A stretch of DNA of 33,791 nucleotides from Clostridium sp. Marseille-P2415 (GCF_900155545.1 NZ_LT732526.1:463214-497004); one strand, 5' to 3'; counted from the first letter of the stretch, positions 16,882-25,325 are shown. Notes: generated from the letters alone by a model not told the origin. Numbers and translations: made by a program.

Positions 16882-18042
16882 TCACCGGCTTTTTAAGGGA
16901 CGGACCAGGCTTTTAAAAAGGCTCTGAACACAAAGGACTACGGTCTGATCAAAGAGAAAGGCCGCCGCGGCTGACAGAACCAGAACCAGGAGGAAGGATA
17001 GCATGGTGCTGCCGGCCATTCCAGGAGCGAGCCCGGTGATATCAAGCCGCTCCCTGACATAATAAAGCACGTACCAGTGAACCAGCAGGATGGAATAACT
17101 GTACCGGATCAGGAAATTCATCAGGATCCCTGGCTTTGGAAGACGGTTTTCCAGGGAACGCAGCAGAAGAAAGAGCGAGCCTGCTATAAGAATCATGGCA
17201 GGGGCGCCTTCCGCCAGCAGTATGGCTTTGTAATCGGAACGGAATGCGGTGCAGAGGACCGTAAACACACCGGATGCCAGCCCAAGTCCCCACCAGGCTT
17301 TCCTGTGTTCCATGGAAATGGGATGGGCGAAGTAATAGCCAAGCAAAAATACCCCTTCCCACGGGCTGATCATGAGCTCAAGGTTTAAGGGCAGGCCCAT
17401 AACCGGCAGATAAACGGCCAGACAACGGAAGAGCAGAATCAGGACCGCCAGTCCCTGAAGCATGGAGCCGGTCAGGTGCTTAAAAAGAATGCTAAAAAAC
17501 GGAGCCAGGACAGAAAGGGACAAAATGACATAAATTACCCATAGGTGGGGTGCCCAGTCAATGGGTCCTGCCGCCATATCCCTTAAGGCTTTCCAGATTC
17601 CGGCAATGAAACCGGAATTGAAATATTGGCAGGAAAGCAGGATATAAATGCAGTAATAACAAAAGAAGGGAAGCGCCACCTTTAGGAATCTTTTATAATA
17701 AAAGGACACGAAGCCCTCTGTTTGTCCGCTCAGGATCAGAGCACCGCTGTTCATGATGAACAGCGTGTTGCAGACCTGCATAATAGAGGAAAGGGACTGT
17801 ACCGCCACCCAGGTTACACCTCCGGCAGAAAGGCCGGCGGCAGAAAAATCCATGCAGTGGACCAGGATAACAAAAAGGGTTGCAAGAAGACGTATGTAAT
17901 CCAGGTAGAGAATCCTGCTTTTTCCAACAGGATTTCCCAAAAACAGGTGTTTTAAGTAGTCTCTGCCGTGGAGCTGCCGCCTGATATGGAGGCAGCAGGA
18001 AACGGCGATAAAAGCCAGTATTGTCAGCTGTAATTTTCCCAT
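16882..18042 (-). CDS. Acyltransferase 3 family membrane protein
   Basis: About 386 residues with roughly ten membrane segments. Typical features of the acyltransferase 3 (OafA/WecH) family are YLDYIRLLATLFVILVHC after the first segment, with the conserved His, and HLWVIYVILSLSVLAPFF in the middle. These enzymes transfer acetyl or succinyl groups to cell-surface sugars or small molecules. I start at ATG 18042 because AAAGGG lies 8 bp upstream; in-frame ATGs at 18081-18084 would add about 14 residues. Monocistronic and convergent with the DUF4317 gene. Substrate not inferable; no glycan gene cluster surrounds it. Confidence 0.82.
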   Translation of the reverse strand: MGKLQLTILAFIAVSCCLHIRRQLHGRDYLKHLFLGNPVGKSRILYLDYIRLLATLFVILVHCMDFSAAGLSAGGVTWVAVQSLSSIMQVCNTLFIMNSGALILSGQTEGFVSFYYKRFLKVALPFFCYYCIYILLSCQYFNSGFIAGIWKALRDMAAGPIDWAPHLWVIYVILSLSVLAPFFSILFKHLTGSMLQGLAVLILLFRCLAVYLPVMGLPLNLELMISPWEGVFLLGYYFAHPISMEHRKAWWGLGLASGVFTVLCTAFRSDYKAILLAEGAPAMILIAGSLFLLLRSLENRLPKPGILMNFLIRYSYSILLVHWYVLYYVRERLDITGLAPGMAGSTMLSFLLVLVLSAAAAFLFDQTVVLCVQSLFKSLVRPLKSR

Positions 18043-18146
18043 GCTTTCTATCCCTTTCCGGTCCGTTTTTGAAGTCCCCATCATTATATCACAGGAAGGC
18101 CGTCATAACAAACCCAAACGCTTTACGCGGTCCGTGGAAAATTCCG

Positions 18147-18200
18147 TGGTCAATCTTTTGAGGCTATGGTATACTTAAGGAAACACCCTGGGGGTATACC
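18147..18200 (+). promoter_or_regulatory. Promoter and 7-bp inverted repeat before the FokI-like gene
   Basis: TGGTCA (18147-18152), 17 bp, TATACT (18170-18175). GGTATAC (18168-18174), which includes most of the -10 box, is repeated in inverse as GTATACC (18194-18200) across the predicted start site. This arrangement suggests a repressor or controller site. Just upstream TCCGTGG occurs twice, 12 bp apart. Confidence 0.55.
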
Positions 18201-18247
18201 TAGTGCCCAAAGAACATGGGCAGGAAAAAGGAAAACACAGAGAGGAA

Positions 18248-19978
18248 ATGACAGTGGCAGACAGAACATTTGGCTGGGTACAGGAGGCCTATACCCTGGG
18301 AAATTTAAAAAATGTAGTATCCGTGTTTGTGCCGGATTCAGAGATCAACCGGATCCTGCGCATGGATAAGATTCCCAGACTCATATCGGAAAAAGACGGA
18401 AGAGATGAGTTTATTCGGGAATTAAGCGGCAGGGAGATCTCCATCCCCTATACCCATTTGAAGGGAAAGGGGACACCTGCCGGATATACAAGGAGCAATG
18501 CCCCCTGTTCCGGGATTATCCAGGCAGTCCTGCCGGGACAGCGAAAGGAATACCAAAGTGACTGGCCCGCAGATTCCTTTCTGCGGTGGGCGGTCAGCAT
18601 CGGTTTTCTTCATTACGACCGGAAAGAGGATGTCTGTTCCCTGTCCGTACTGGGGCGCCGGTATGCGGATGCGCCCGCAGACAGCGAAGAGGAGGTTTTC
18701 GTATTAAAGACGGCATTCCTTTCCTATCCGCCCGTATGCAGAGTGCTGTCCCTGCTGGGAGAAGAAGGGCATTTGACAAAGTTTGAGATCGGGGCCAGGC
18801 TAGGTTTCATCGGCGAGGCCGGCTTCACTTCCATTCCCCAGTACATGATCCTGCAGGGGCTGTTGGAAGCGGAAACCCGGGAAGAAAAGACAAAGCTTCT
18901 TCAGGATACGGAAGGTACCAGTGATAAATACGTCCGGACCATTTGCAGCTGGCTCATACAGATGGGCTGGGTCAACAAGGTGCCAAAGGAGGTAACCGCT
19001 CATATAGGCTGTCAGACCTTTACCGGAACAATTCCCCAGTCCTATCAGCTGACGTTAAAGGGAAGGACCGTATTAAAGCACGTTACCGGTGTTTCAAAAT
19101 TCCCCAGGATTCCCAAACGGGTGATGTGGGATATGCTGGCTACCAAGGTGGCGGACCGGGAATATCTGCGCAACCGCAGGACCTATATCATAAAATATTT
19201 AGAGGGGGCCTACCGTTCCGCTTTGCAGGTAAAGGAATATTTAAAAGGTGTGGGTATGGAAGAGGAGGCGGAGACCATTCTCGATGACATCCGAAGCCTT
19301 GAAAATATTGGCCTTCATGTGAAAAAAGCCGGAAGCACTTATCGGATCATGGATGAAATAACCGGCCTTTTACTGCCTGCCGTAAACCATGGACCGGCGC
19401 CGGTGAAATCGGAAGTGTCTGTATGCAAGGATTATTTAAGATCCCGTTTGACCCACGTGGACCATAAGTATCTGCTCCTTTTGGATCTGGGGTACGACGG
19501 CACTTCGGACCGGGATTATGAGATACAGACTGCCGGGCTTTTGACAGATGAGCTGGATTTTAAGGGAGCCAGGCTTGGCGATACCAGAAAGCCGGATGTC
19601 TGCGTATACTATGGGGAAGACGGACTGATTCTTGATAATAAGGCTTATGGAAAGGGGTATTCCCTTCCGATCAAGCAGGCTGACGAGATGTACCGCTACA
19701 TAGAGGAAAATAAGGAACGCAATGAGATGCTAAATCCTAACAAATGGTGGGAGATCTTTGACAGGCGTGTGGTGCGCTATCATTTTGCTTTTGTTTCAGG
19801 AGCCTTTACAGGCGGATTTAAGGAGAGGCTTAATAATATCCGGATGCGTTCGGGAATCTGCGGAGCCGCAGTCAATTCCATGAACCTTCTTTTGATGGCG
19901 GAAGAACTGAAGTCCGGAAGACTGGGCTACAAAGAATGTTTTGCACTTTTTGACTGCAATGACGAGATTGTATTGTAA
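18248..19978 (+). CDS. FokI-like type IIS restriction endonuclease
   Basis: A 576-residue protein resembling R.FokI (about 580 residues) from end to end. The recognition part starts RTFGWVQ at residue 6 and contains SNAPCSGIIQA, FLRWAVSIGF, HLTKFEIGARLGF, GEAGFTS and RVMWDMLATK. The C-terminal cleavage domain has RKPD with D450, then LDNKAYGKGYSLP with D463 and K465, then QADEMYRYIEEN and NKWWEIF. These match FokI D450, D467 and K469, with a loop four residues shorter, so the nuclease looks intact. ATG 18248 gives an N-terminus as long as FokI's; GTG 18254 has better ribosome-site spacing, and GTG 18203 is unlikely. No methyltransferase is in the window, which is odd for an active enzyme. The stop is 30 bp before the Crp-like start. 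Confidence 0.88.
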   Translation: MTVADRTFGWVQEAYTLGNLKNVVSVFVPDSEINRILRMDKIPRLISEKDGRDEFIRELSGREISIPYTHLKGKGTPAGYTRSNAPCSGIIQAVLPGQRKEYQSDWPADSFLRWAVSIGFLHYDRKEDVCSLSVLGRRYADAPADSEEEVFVLKTAFLSYPPVCRVLSLLGEEGHLTKFEIGARLGFIGEAGFTSIPQYMILQGLLEAETREEKTKLLQDTEGTSDKYVRTICSWLIQMGWVNKVPKEVTAHIGCQTFTGTIPQSYQLTLKGRTVLKHVTGVSKFPRIPKRVMWDMLATKVADREYLRNRRTYIIKYLEGAYRSALQVKEYLKGVGMEEEAETILDDIRSLENIGLHVKKAGSTYRIMDEITGLLLPAVNHGPAPVKSEVSVCKDYLRSRLTHVDHKYLLLLDLGYDGTSDRDYEIQTAGLLTDELDFKGARLGDTRKPDVCVYYGEDGLILDNKAYGKGYSLPIKQADEMYRYIEENKERNEMLNPNKWWEIFDRRVVRYHFAFVSGAFTGGFKERLNNIRMRSGICGAAVNSMNLLLMAEELKSGRLGYKECFALFDCNDEIVL

Positions 19979-20007
19979 TGTTTTTAGAAACATGGAGGTT
20001 TGATGAT

Positions 20008-20676
20008 ATGGTGCTGGGTGACTACCTTCCTTTCTGGAATAAGCTGACGGAAAGACAGAGAATGCTTCTGAAAGAAAAAGCCAGGGAAGCAAGGTTTGAA
20101 AAGGGCATGCTGGTCCACGGCGGGGCTGATGGCTGCAGCGGGCTTTTGCTTGTGACCGCAGGGCAGCTCAGGGTTTATATGATATCGGATGAGGGACGGG
20201 AGCTGACACTTTACCGTTTGTTTGAGCGGGATATCTGTCTGTTTTCCGGTCCCTGTATGGTTAAAAACATTGAGTTTGATGTGACGGTGGAAGCAGAGCA
20301 GGATTCCGCAGTCTGCATGATACCGCCGGAGGTTTACAGGAAGCTGATGGATCAGTCCGCAGAAGTCTCCAATTTTACCAATGAGCTGATGGCTTCCCGT
20401 TTTTCCGACGTCATGTGGCTGATGGATCAGGTATTAAACAAGAAAATGGATGGCCGTCTGGCTGCCTTTCTTTTGGAGGAGGGGAGGCTTAACGGTTCCA
20501 AAGAGCTTTCCATCACCCACGAACAGATCGCCCATCACCTGGGTACGGCCAGGGAAGTAGTGACCCGGCTCCTCAGGCTGTTCCAGGCGGATCATCTGGT
20601 AAAGGTCACAAGGGGAAGTGTGGAACTGCTTGATGAAAAGGGCCTGGAACTGCTGGCAGCAGGCAGCTTAAGATAG
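20008..20676 (+). CDS. Crp/Fnr family transcriptional regulator
   Basis: A 222-residue regulator: N-terminal cyclic-nucleotide-like beta barrel (about 20-120), dimerisation helix, and C-terminal winged helix with SITHEQIAHHLGTAREVVTRLLR (in part, about 165-187). No N-terminal cysteine cluster like that of Fnr is present; a few scattered Cys (38, 76, 82, 97 region) could be redox sensitive but this is not shown. Start chosen at ATG 20008 with GGAGG 9 bp upstream; an upstream in-frame ATG at 19978 overlaps the FokI-like stop. It is downstream of the nuclease gene and upstream of the SulP gene, either of which it may control. Confidence 0.87.
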   Translation: MVLGDYLPFWNKLTERQRMLLKEKAREARFEKGMLVHGGADGCSGLLLVTAGQLRVYMISDEGRELTLYRLFERDICLFSGPCMVKNIEFDVTVEAEQDSAVCMIPPEVYRKLMDQSAEVSNFTNELMASRFSDVMWLMDQVLNKKMDGRLAAFLLEEGRLNGSKELSITHEQIAHHLGTAREVVTRLLRLFQADHLVKVTRGSVELLDEKGLELLAAGSLR

Positions 20677-20713
20677 GATTTTTTGTATTATTTGGGAAAC
20701 ATTTGAAATTCGC

Positions 20714-20742
20714 TTGCATTCTTTTCTTTTCACCGTTATATT
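20714..20742 (+). promoter_or_regulatory. Promoter of SulP gene
   Basis: TTGCAT (20714-20719), 17 bp, TATATT (20737-20742). Just downstream TATAAA and TTTATA form an inverted repeat with a 3-bp spacer, at the likely start of the transcript. Confidence 0.6.
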
Positions 20743-20788
20743 ATAGAAAGTTTATAAAAAATTTATAATATGCGAAGGATCAGGAGAG

Positions 20789-22429
20789 ATGAGAGATACC
20801 GTACCCCAATTTTTTTTAACGATAAAACATTATACAAGGGAGCAGTTTATAAAGGATTTTATTTCCGGAATTATCGTGGCAATCATTGCTCTGCCCCTTT
20901 CGATCGCTCTTGCCCTGGCTTCCGGTGTTACCCCGGAGCAGGGCCTTTATACGGCCATTGTCGCGGGCTTTGTGATTTCTTTTTTAGGCGGCAGTAAGGT
21001 ACAGATTGCAGGGCCTACGGCAGCATTTGCATCCATTGTAGCCGGTATCGTCTTAAAAAACGGGCTTGACGGTCTGGCTGCGGCAACCATCATGGCCGGG
21101 ATCATTCTGGTTATCATGGGATTTTTACGGCTGGGAAGCCTGATCCGTTTTATTCCGTATACCATTACAACCGGCTTTACCACCGGTATTGCGGTGACTA
21201 TTTTTATCGGACAGATAAAAGATTTCCTCGGGCTTACTTTTTTAAAGGCACCGGTGGAGACCATGGAAAAGCTGGAGCAGGTGATCCGCTGCATCGGAAC
21301 GTTTAATCCCATGGCATTGGCAACAGGAATGACCGCTCTTGCCGTACTCATAATATGGCCAAGGTATTTTAAGAAGGTGCCTCCCTCTTTGATTGCAGTC
21401 ATTCTTACTGCTGTTTTGGTAAAGGCATTGGAGCTTCCGGTCCATACCATCGGGGATCTGTATCCCATTTCCCCCAGCCTTCCGGCTTTTCATATTCCGG
21501 AGCTGTCCTTTGCTGTAATGCAGAAGGCTATGCCGGATGCAGTGACCATTGCGGTGTTAGCTGCCATTGAATCCTTGTTGTCCTGCGTCGTGGCTGACGG
21601 CATGGTGGGTGGCAGACACAATTCCAACATGGAGCTGATCGCCCAGGGGGTGGGAAATACCTGCTCCGCTTTATTTGGAGGAATCCCGGCTACAGGCGCC
21701 ATAGCGCGGACCGCCGCTAATATCAAAAACGGAGGAAGGACTCCGGTAGCAGGAATGGTTCATGCAGTTCTTCTGCTGCTGATCCTGATATTCCTCATGC
21801 CCTATGCGGCTCTTATCCCGATGCCGTCCATTGCAGCGATTCTGTTTATGGTCGCTTATAATATGAGCGAGTGGAGGGAGTTTGTTTCCATTGTAAAGAC
21901 ATCTCCCAAAAGCGACTGGTCCGTGCTATTGGTCACCTTTATCCTGACTGTGGTATTTGATCTTGTTGCGGCCATCGGCGTTGGACTGGTGTTTGCCTCT
22001 CTGCTGTTCATGAAGCGAATGGCGGATGTGGCGGATGTAAACGGCTGGAGGTATTTAGAGGACGGAAAAGAGGAGAATGATGGGGACCGCATTGACTTAA
22101 AGCCTGTTCCGGGACATGTGGCCGTATTTGAAATCAATGGCCCAATGTTCTTCGGAGCCGCCGATAAGATATCCAAGGTGGTTCTGGAAGAGGGAAAGAG
22201 AGTGCTGATACTTCGTATGCGGAGCGTTCCGGCCATGGATGCAACTGCCTTAAAAAGCTTAAAAAAGCTTTACCATAGTTTAAAACGAAAGAACGTCATA
22301 CTGGTATTATCCCATGTAAACGAACAGCCTATGACAATGATGGAAAGGGCGGGATTTGTGGATGCCGTGGGAAGAGAGAATATTGCAGGATGCATTGATG
22401 AAGCTTTAATGCGCGCTTCCGGTTTATAA
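20789..22429 (+). CDS. SulP family inorganic anion transporter with STAS domain
   Basis: A 546-residue membrane transporter of the SulP/SLC26 family. The transport domain spans about 20-410 (VAIIALPLSIALALASGV near 30 and GGSKVQIAGPTAAFASI near 67 are family hallmarks), and a cytoplasmic STAS domain follows at about 430-540 (VFEINGPMFFGAADKI, SVPAMDATALKSLKKL). Family members move sulfate, bicarbonate or other anions by proton or sodium symport or by exchange. Given the sulfur theme of the neighbouring operon sulfate is attractive, but bicarbonate is equally possible on sequence. AAGGA is 9 bp before the ATG. Own promoter; shared bidirectional terminator with the PocR gene. Confidence 0.93.
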   Translation: MRDTVPQFFLTIKHYTREQFIKDFISGIIVAIIALPLSIALALASGVTPEQGLYTAIVAGFVISFLGGSKVQIAGPTAAFASIVAGIVLKNGLDGLAAATIMAGIILVIMGFLRLGSLIRFIPYTITTGFTTGIAVTIFIGQIKDFLGLTFLKAPVETMEKLEQVIRCIGTFNPMALATGMTALAVLIIWPRYFKKVPPSLIAVILTAVLVKALELPVHTIGDLYPISPSLPAFHIPELSFAVMQKAMPDAVTIAVLAAIESLLSCVVADGMVGGRHNSNMELIAQGVGNTCSALFGGIPATGAIARTAANIKNGGRTPVAGMVHAVLLLLILIFLMPYAALIPMPSIAAILFMVAYNMSEWREFVSIVKTSPKSDWSVLLVTFILTVVFDLVAAIGVGLVFASLLFMKRMADVADVNGWRYLEDGKEENDGDRIDLKPVPGHVAVFEINGPMFFGAADKISKVVLEEGKRVLILRMRSVPAMDATALKSLKKLYHSLKRKNVILVLSHVNEQPMTMMERAGFVDAVGRENIAGCIDEALMRASGL

Positions 22430-22453
22430 AAATACCGATAGACAGGAAAACAG

Positions 22454-22504
22454 GCCATAAGGGACCGGAGGAAAGGGAATGCTCCGGTCCCTTATGGCTT
22501 TTCT
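22454..22504. terminator. Bidirectional terminator
   Basis: A perfect 17-bp stem, 22454-22470 paired with 22482-22498, with an 11-nt loop, followed by a T-rich stretch to the right. It separates the converging SulP and PocR-receptor genes. It can act in both directions, though the run of A on the left is short. Confidence 0.88.
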
Positions 22505-23549
22505 ATTTCATATTTGCCATCTTGTTTAATTCACCTGTTAAGGCCAATACTTCCTCTACGCTGGCTGTTGTTTCCTCTATTCCCGATGCCTGAGTTTCTG
22601 TATTTTTCATTGTGGAATCCGATATCTGTAGGGTTATGCTTAATGATTTCTGTATGTCATCGGTAAGTTTAACGATTTGCATTGCGGTATCCTTCGAATT
22701 TTGCGAGAGCTTTTGAATTTCAGTTGCCACAACCGCAAAGCCTTTTCCTGCCTCACCTGCCCGGGCTGCTTCGATCGAAGCATTTAAGCCTAATAATTTT
22801 GTCTGATCCGCAATACTTTTAATTGAATTAAGAATTACATTAATCTGCTCTGATATTTGTTTTACATTTAAGATTTCTTTATTCAGTTCATTCTGATTTT
22901 CATTCACTGTTATAGAAGATGCAGCCAGCTCTTCCATTGTAGCTTCAATGATCGAGAAGCGGTCTACCAGATCCCTGCTCATAGATTTTAGTTTATATTT
23001 ATGATAACCAACCTGTGAAAGGGCATTTGCTACAATAAACAGCACTTCCGCTGCAGCATTGATATTTTTTTCTGTGATAATATTAATTTCATGAACAGCT
23101 TCTACATATTTTTCTTCATTGACTCCGATTTCTTTAGCTGTACGCCGGAATTCATCCTCATTTGGTTGTTTGTTCAGAATCTGACCGCCGAGTATTGTTC
23201 CAATTAATTCACCTTCGACCAGGATCGGTGCTGCAAAATCAATAAGACCTGCGTGGCATTTGTAAACATAAGGTTTTCCGGTTCTTGCCGCTGTTTCGCC
23301 CCCTCTTTTGTGTGATACAGCACATCTGTCATTACCGGTTTTCGTGGAATGTGTATACTGAGCGCAGAATTTTGTGTAGGAACTTGGATTTGTGACTGGA
23401 TTTCCATCCCTGTCTACGGCAACACTTGCAAGATTCATACTCTGTGCAAAATTATCCAAGAATCTTTGCAGCAGACTGATGTCAATTACATCCGGAAGAT
23501 TGATTTCTGAAATCATCTTATCTTGAATTTCATTCGTATTATTCTGCAA
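22503..23549 (-). CDS. Soluble chemoreceptor with PocR sensory domain
   Basis: A 348-residue cytoplasmic chemoreceptor without membrane segments. Residues about 20-185 form a PocR domain, with C62, C76 and C98 in the conserved FC...C...[14 protein letters not shown] pattern; such domains are thought to bind small organic molecules. The second half is a short methyl-accepting domain with [20 protein letters not shown] (246-265). It starts at TTG 23549, a rare start supported by AGGAGGG at good spacing. The gene is divergent from the nitrogenase-like operon, so it may sense a compound used by that operon, or be regulated with it. Three Cys in the sensor could also bind a metal cluster. Confidence 0.88.
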   Translation of the reverse strand: MQNNTNEIQDKMISEINLPDVIDISLLQRFLDNFAQSMNLASVAVDRDGNPVTNPSSYTKFCAQYTHSTKTGNDRCAVSHKRGGETAARTGKPYVYKCHAGLIDFAAPILVEGELIGTILGGQILNKQPNEDEFRRTAKEIGVNEEKYVEAVHEINIITEKNINAAAEVLFIVANALSQVGYHKYKLKSMSRDLVDRFSIIEATMEELAASSITVNENQNELNKEILNVKQISEQINVILNSIKSIADQTKLLGLNASIEAARAGEAGKGFAVVATEIQKLSQNSKDTAMQIVKLTDDIQKSLSITLQISDSTMKNTETQASGIEETTASVEEVLALTGELNKMANMK

Positions 23550-23818
23550 TACCTTGCCCTCCTGTAAATGATAAAATTATCAATAATTTCCTTGAAAAAA
23601 TTGTATCATATATGTGGTATTTTGTATATAAAAATACAAATATACTGATATCCCCCGTAATATGTCAGTTATTAAGAAAGTATTTTGTAGAATCATGCCG
23701 CAATCATATCGGCAAAATCATAATCACTTTTTTGCAGCAATGGGCCATGGGCAATGGGCCAGGACAGAATGAGCGGACAAGTTGTTAAAAAAATATTATA
23801 AAAATATAAAAAAAGATA
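23550..23818. other. Divergent intergenic region
   Basis: No gene here. It holds the ribosome site and probable promoter of the minus-strand receptor (a TACAAT-like -10 near 23600 and an inverted repeat TTTGTA...TACAAA at about 23624-23643), an inverted repeat TGCCG (23696-23700) with CGGCA (23710-23714), and three 7-bp-spaced copies of ATGGGC at 23740, 23747 and 23754. The last two elements lie 60-120 bp upstream of the nitrogenase-like operon promoter, where activators often bind. Confidence 0.5.
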
Positions 23819-23847
23819 TTGACATCTAAAAAAGATGATATTATAAT
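23819..23847 (+). promoter_or_regulatory. Promoter of nitrogenase-like operon
   Basis: TTGACA (23819-23824), exactly 17 bp, TATAAT (23842-23847): a full-consensus sigma-A promoter, so basal initiation is expected to be strong and control must come from repression and attenuation. The spacer contains CATCT (23823-23827) and AGATG (23833-23837) in inverse, a possible operator; another imperfect inverted repeat (AAACCTAT at 23858, ATAGGGTTT at 23874) follows the start site. No -24/-12 sigma-54 promoter as used by nif genes is seen. Confidence 0.88.
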
Positions 23848-23904
23848 CAATACATATAAAACCTATAAAAATAATAGGGTTTACAAAGAAAGGATGTCAT
23901 TCAT

Positions 23905-24021
23905 ATGAAAAACACGATGTTTTCTAACAGGGATAATGATTCTGCAAATTTTGAAAAGATGAATTGTTGTTGTAAAACTGTGTGCATGTGTATGAATACA
24001 GCTTATTTTTGTATGTATTAG
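23905..24021 (+). CDS. Cysteine-rich leader peptide of nitrogenase-like operon
   Basis: A 38-residue ORF with Cys at 21, 22, 23, 27, 29 and 36 (MNCCCKTVCMCM), all in the second half, and six Met. AAAGGA is upstream of the ATG. It occupies the leader between a consensus promoter and a very strong terminator, and its stop codon is 2 nt before the antiterminator strand. It is related in motif (MNCC) and position to the leader at 6298, which precedes an amino-acid transporter. The dense run of Cys codons just before the control structure indicates sensing of charged Cys-tRNA; Met codons may contribute. A functional metal-binding peptide is a less likely alternative. Confidence 0.75.
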   Translation: MKNTMFSNRDNDSANFEKMNCCCKTVCMCMNTAYFCMY

Positions 24022-24023
24022 AA

Positions 24024-24081
24024 TACCTGAATCCGTAGCAGAAGGAGTTTCGCAGGTACTATAATAGTACCTGTTTTTTTT
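24024..24081 (+). promoter_or_regulatory. Cysteine attenuator: antiterminator and terminator
   Basis: Terminator: CAGGTACT (24053-24060) pairs with AGTACCTG (24066-24073), a perfect 8-bp stem with a 5-nt loop followed by eight T. Alternative: TACCTG (24024-24029), immediately after the leader stop, is complementary to CAGGTA (24053-24058), the left half of the terminator. A ribosome ending the leader would cover TACCTG and let the terminator form; a ribosome stalled on Cys codons would leave it free to act as antiterminator. Confidence 0.8.
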
Positions 24082-24198
24082 ATAAACGGAAATAAATGAT
24101 AAAATCCATCAATAACGCCATTGGATCAATCCATACGGACAGGAAGATGCACGAAATACATAATGAGTACCTTAGCAGCGATTCCCAAGTGAGAGAAG

Positions 24199-24363
24199 GT
24201 GATTCATATATCCTATTCAAATGCTTCTTATCCTGAAAATGAATACATCAGGCTGATTCATGAAATGGCCGGTAACGTAAAGTATGGTTCCATAACCATT
24301 ACGATTCAGGATGGAAAAATAGTGCAGATCGAAAAAATAGAGAAAATCAGATTAAAGGACTGA
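24199..24363 (+). CDS. yezD: YezD-like small protein (DUF2292)
   Basis: A 54-residue protein whose C-terminal half (YGSITITIQDGKIVQIEKI, then EKIRL) matches the YezD/DUF2292 family: B. subtilis YezD, as I recall it, has YGSITIKIHNGQIVQID and TEKHRF. Function unknown; members are often found with sulfur assimilation genes of Firmicutes, which fits the cysteine attenuator just upstream. The start is uncertain: GTG 24199 is the first usual start codon after an in-frame stop, but the best ribosome site (AGAAGGTGAT, 24194-24203) is better spaced for a non-standard start at 24205-24210. First structural gene of the nitrogenase-like operon. Confidence 0.78.
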   Translation: MIHISYSNASYPENEYIRLIHEMAGNVKYGSITITIQDGKIVQIEKIEKIRLKD

Positions 24364-24452
24364 CTGGACAACCGGAGGTTCTGATAAGCAGCAATGCATA
24401 TCAGGCGAAGGTTGTCTTTTTTAATATCCTTATTTAAGAAAGCGAGATTGAG

Positions 24453-25325
24453 ATGGCAAATACATATCAAAACCTGCAAAAGTCACACCCGTGCTTTGGA
24501 GGAAATAAAAACAACGTGGGCCGGATCCATCTTCCGGTGAGTCCGGGCTGCAATATTTCCTGCAAGTTCTGCGACAGAAAGATCAATGATGATGAAGAAA
24601 GGCCCGGAGTAACCTCTAAGGTGCTCACTCCCTTGCAGGCATTGGAGGTGCTTGACAAAGCCCTTGCCCTTTGCCCGGAAATTACGGTAGCAGGCATTGC
24701 AGGGCCGGGCGATACCCTGGCCACGGATTATGCACTGGAAACCTTCCGGCTGGTAAAGGAGCATCATCCGGAACTGATCAAATGCATGAGCACCAACGGG
24801 CTCCTTCTCTATGAAAGGGCGGATGAGATCATTGAAATCGGAGTGGAATCCGTAACCGTTACGGTAAATGCGGTGGACCCTGAAATTGAAGCGAAGCTTA
24901 ACCGGTGGATCGTGTATCATGGGAATGTTTACGAAGGAGCCCGGGCGGCTGAAATCCTGATAGAAAACCAGTTAAAGGGCATTAAAAGAATTGCGGATGC
25001 AGGGATCACGGTTAAGGTAAATACCGTGCTGGTACCAAATATAAACGGAGAGCACATCGAGGATATTGCAAAGGCCGTAAAAGAGGCGGGCGCAAGCATA
25101 TACAACATCATCCCGTTAATCCCCCAGTCGGATCTTTCCGATGAAACAGCCCCGGTGTGCCGCGAGATCGACGAGGCCAGGACTGCGGCAGGAAAGTACA
25201 TCGATGTTTTCCGGCATTGCCAGCACTGCCGTGCGGATGCAGTTGGAATGCTAGGGGGAAAGGATTTCGGAGATATGATATACCAGAGAAGGATCGCAGG
25301 AAGCGATACCTTCTCCCATGGATAA
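24453..25325 (+). CDS. NifB-like radical SAM protein, minimal form
   Basis: A 290-residue radical SAM enzyme matching the catalytic core of NifB, which builds the carbide-containing 8Fe-9S precursor of nitrogenase cofactors. It has the N-terminal HPCF (H12, C14) near the first accessory cluster, the SAM-cluster motif CNISCKFC (C33, C37, C40), GIAGPGD, STNGL, NAVDPEI and LIENQLKGI, and the C-terminal RHCQHCRADAVGMLG that binds accessory clusters. The C-terminal NifX-like domain of many NifB proteins is absent, but a separate NifX-like gene follows 22 bp later. No strong ribosome site is evident before the ATG. It indicates that the operon makes its own complex iron-sulfur cofactor. Confidence 0.9.
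   Translation: MANTYQNLQKSHPCFGGNKNNVGRIHLPVSPGCNISCKFCDRKINDDEERPGVTSKVLTPLQALEVLDKALALCPEITVAGIAGPGDTLATDYALETFRLVKEHHPELIKCMSTNGLLLYERADEIIEIGVESVTVTVNAVDPEIEAKLNRWIVYHGNVYEGARAAEILIENQLKGIKRIADAGITVKVNTVLVPNINGEHIEDIAKAVKEAGASIYNIIPLIPQSDLSDETAPVCREIDEARTAAGKYIDVFRHCQHCRADAVGMLGGKDFGDMIYQRRIAGSDTFSHG

Noticed and set aside
24096-24230. Possible 40-odd codon ORF between the attenuator and the YezD-like gene
   Set aside because: No ribosome site and no recognisable motif; it overlaps the YezD-like gene in another frame. A frameshifted N-terminal extension of YezD was considered, but the family is normally about 55 residues, so it is not needed.
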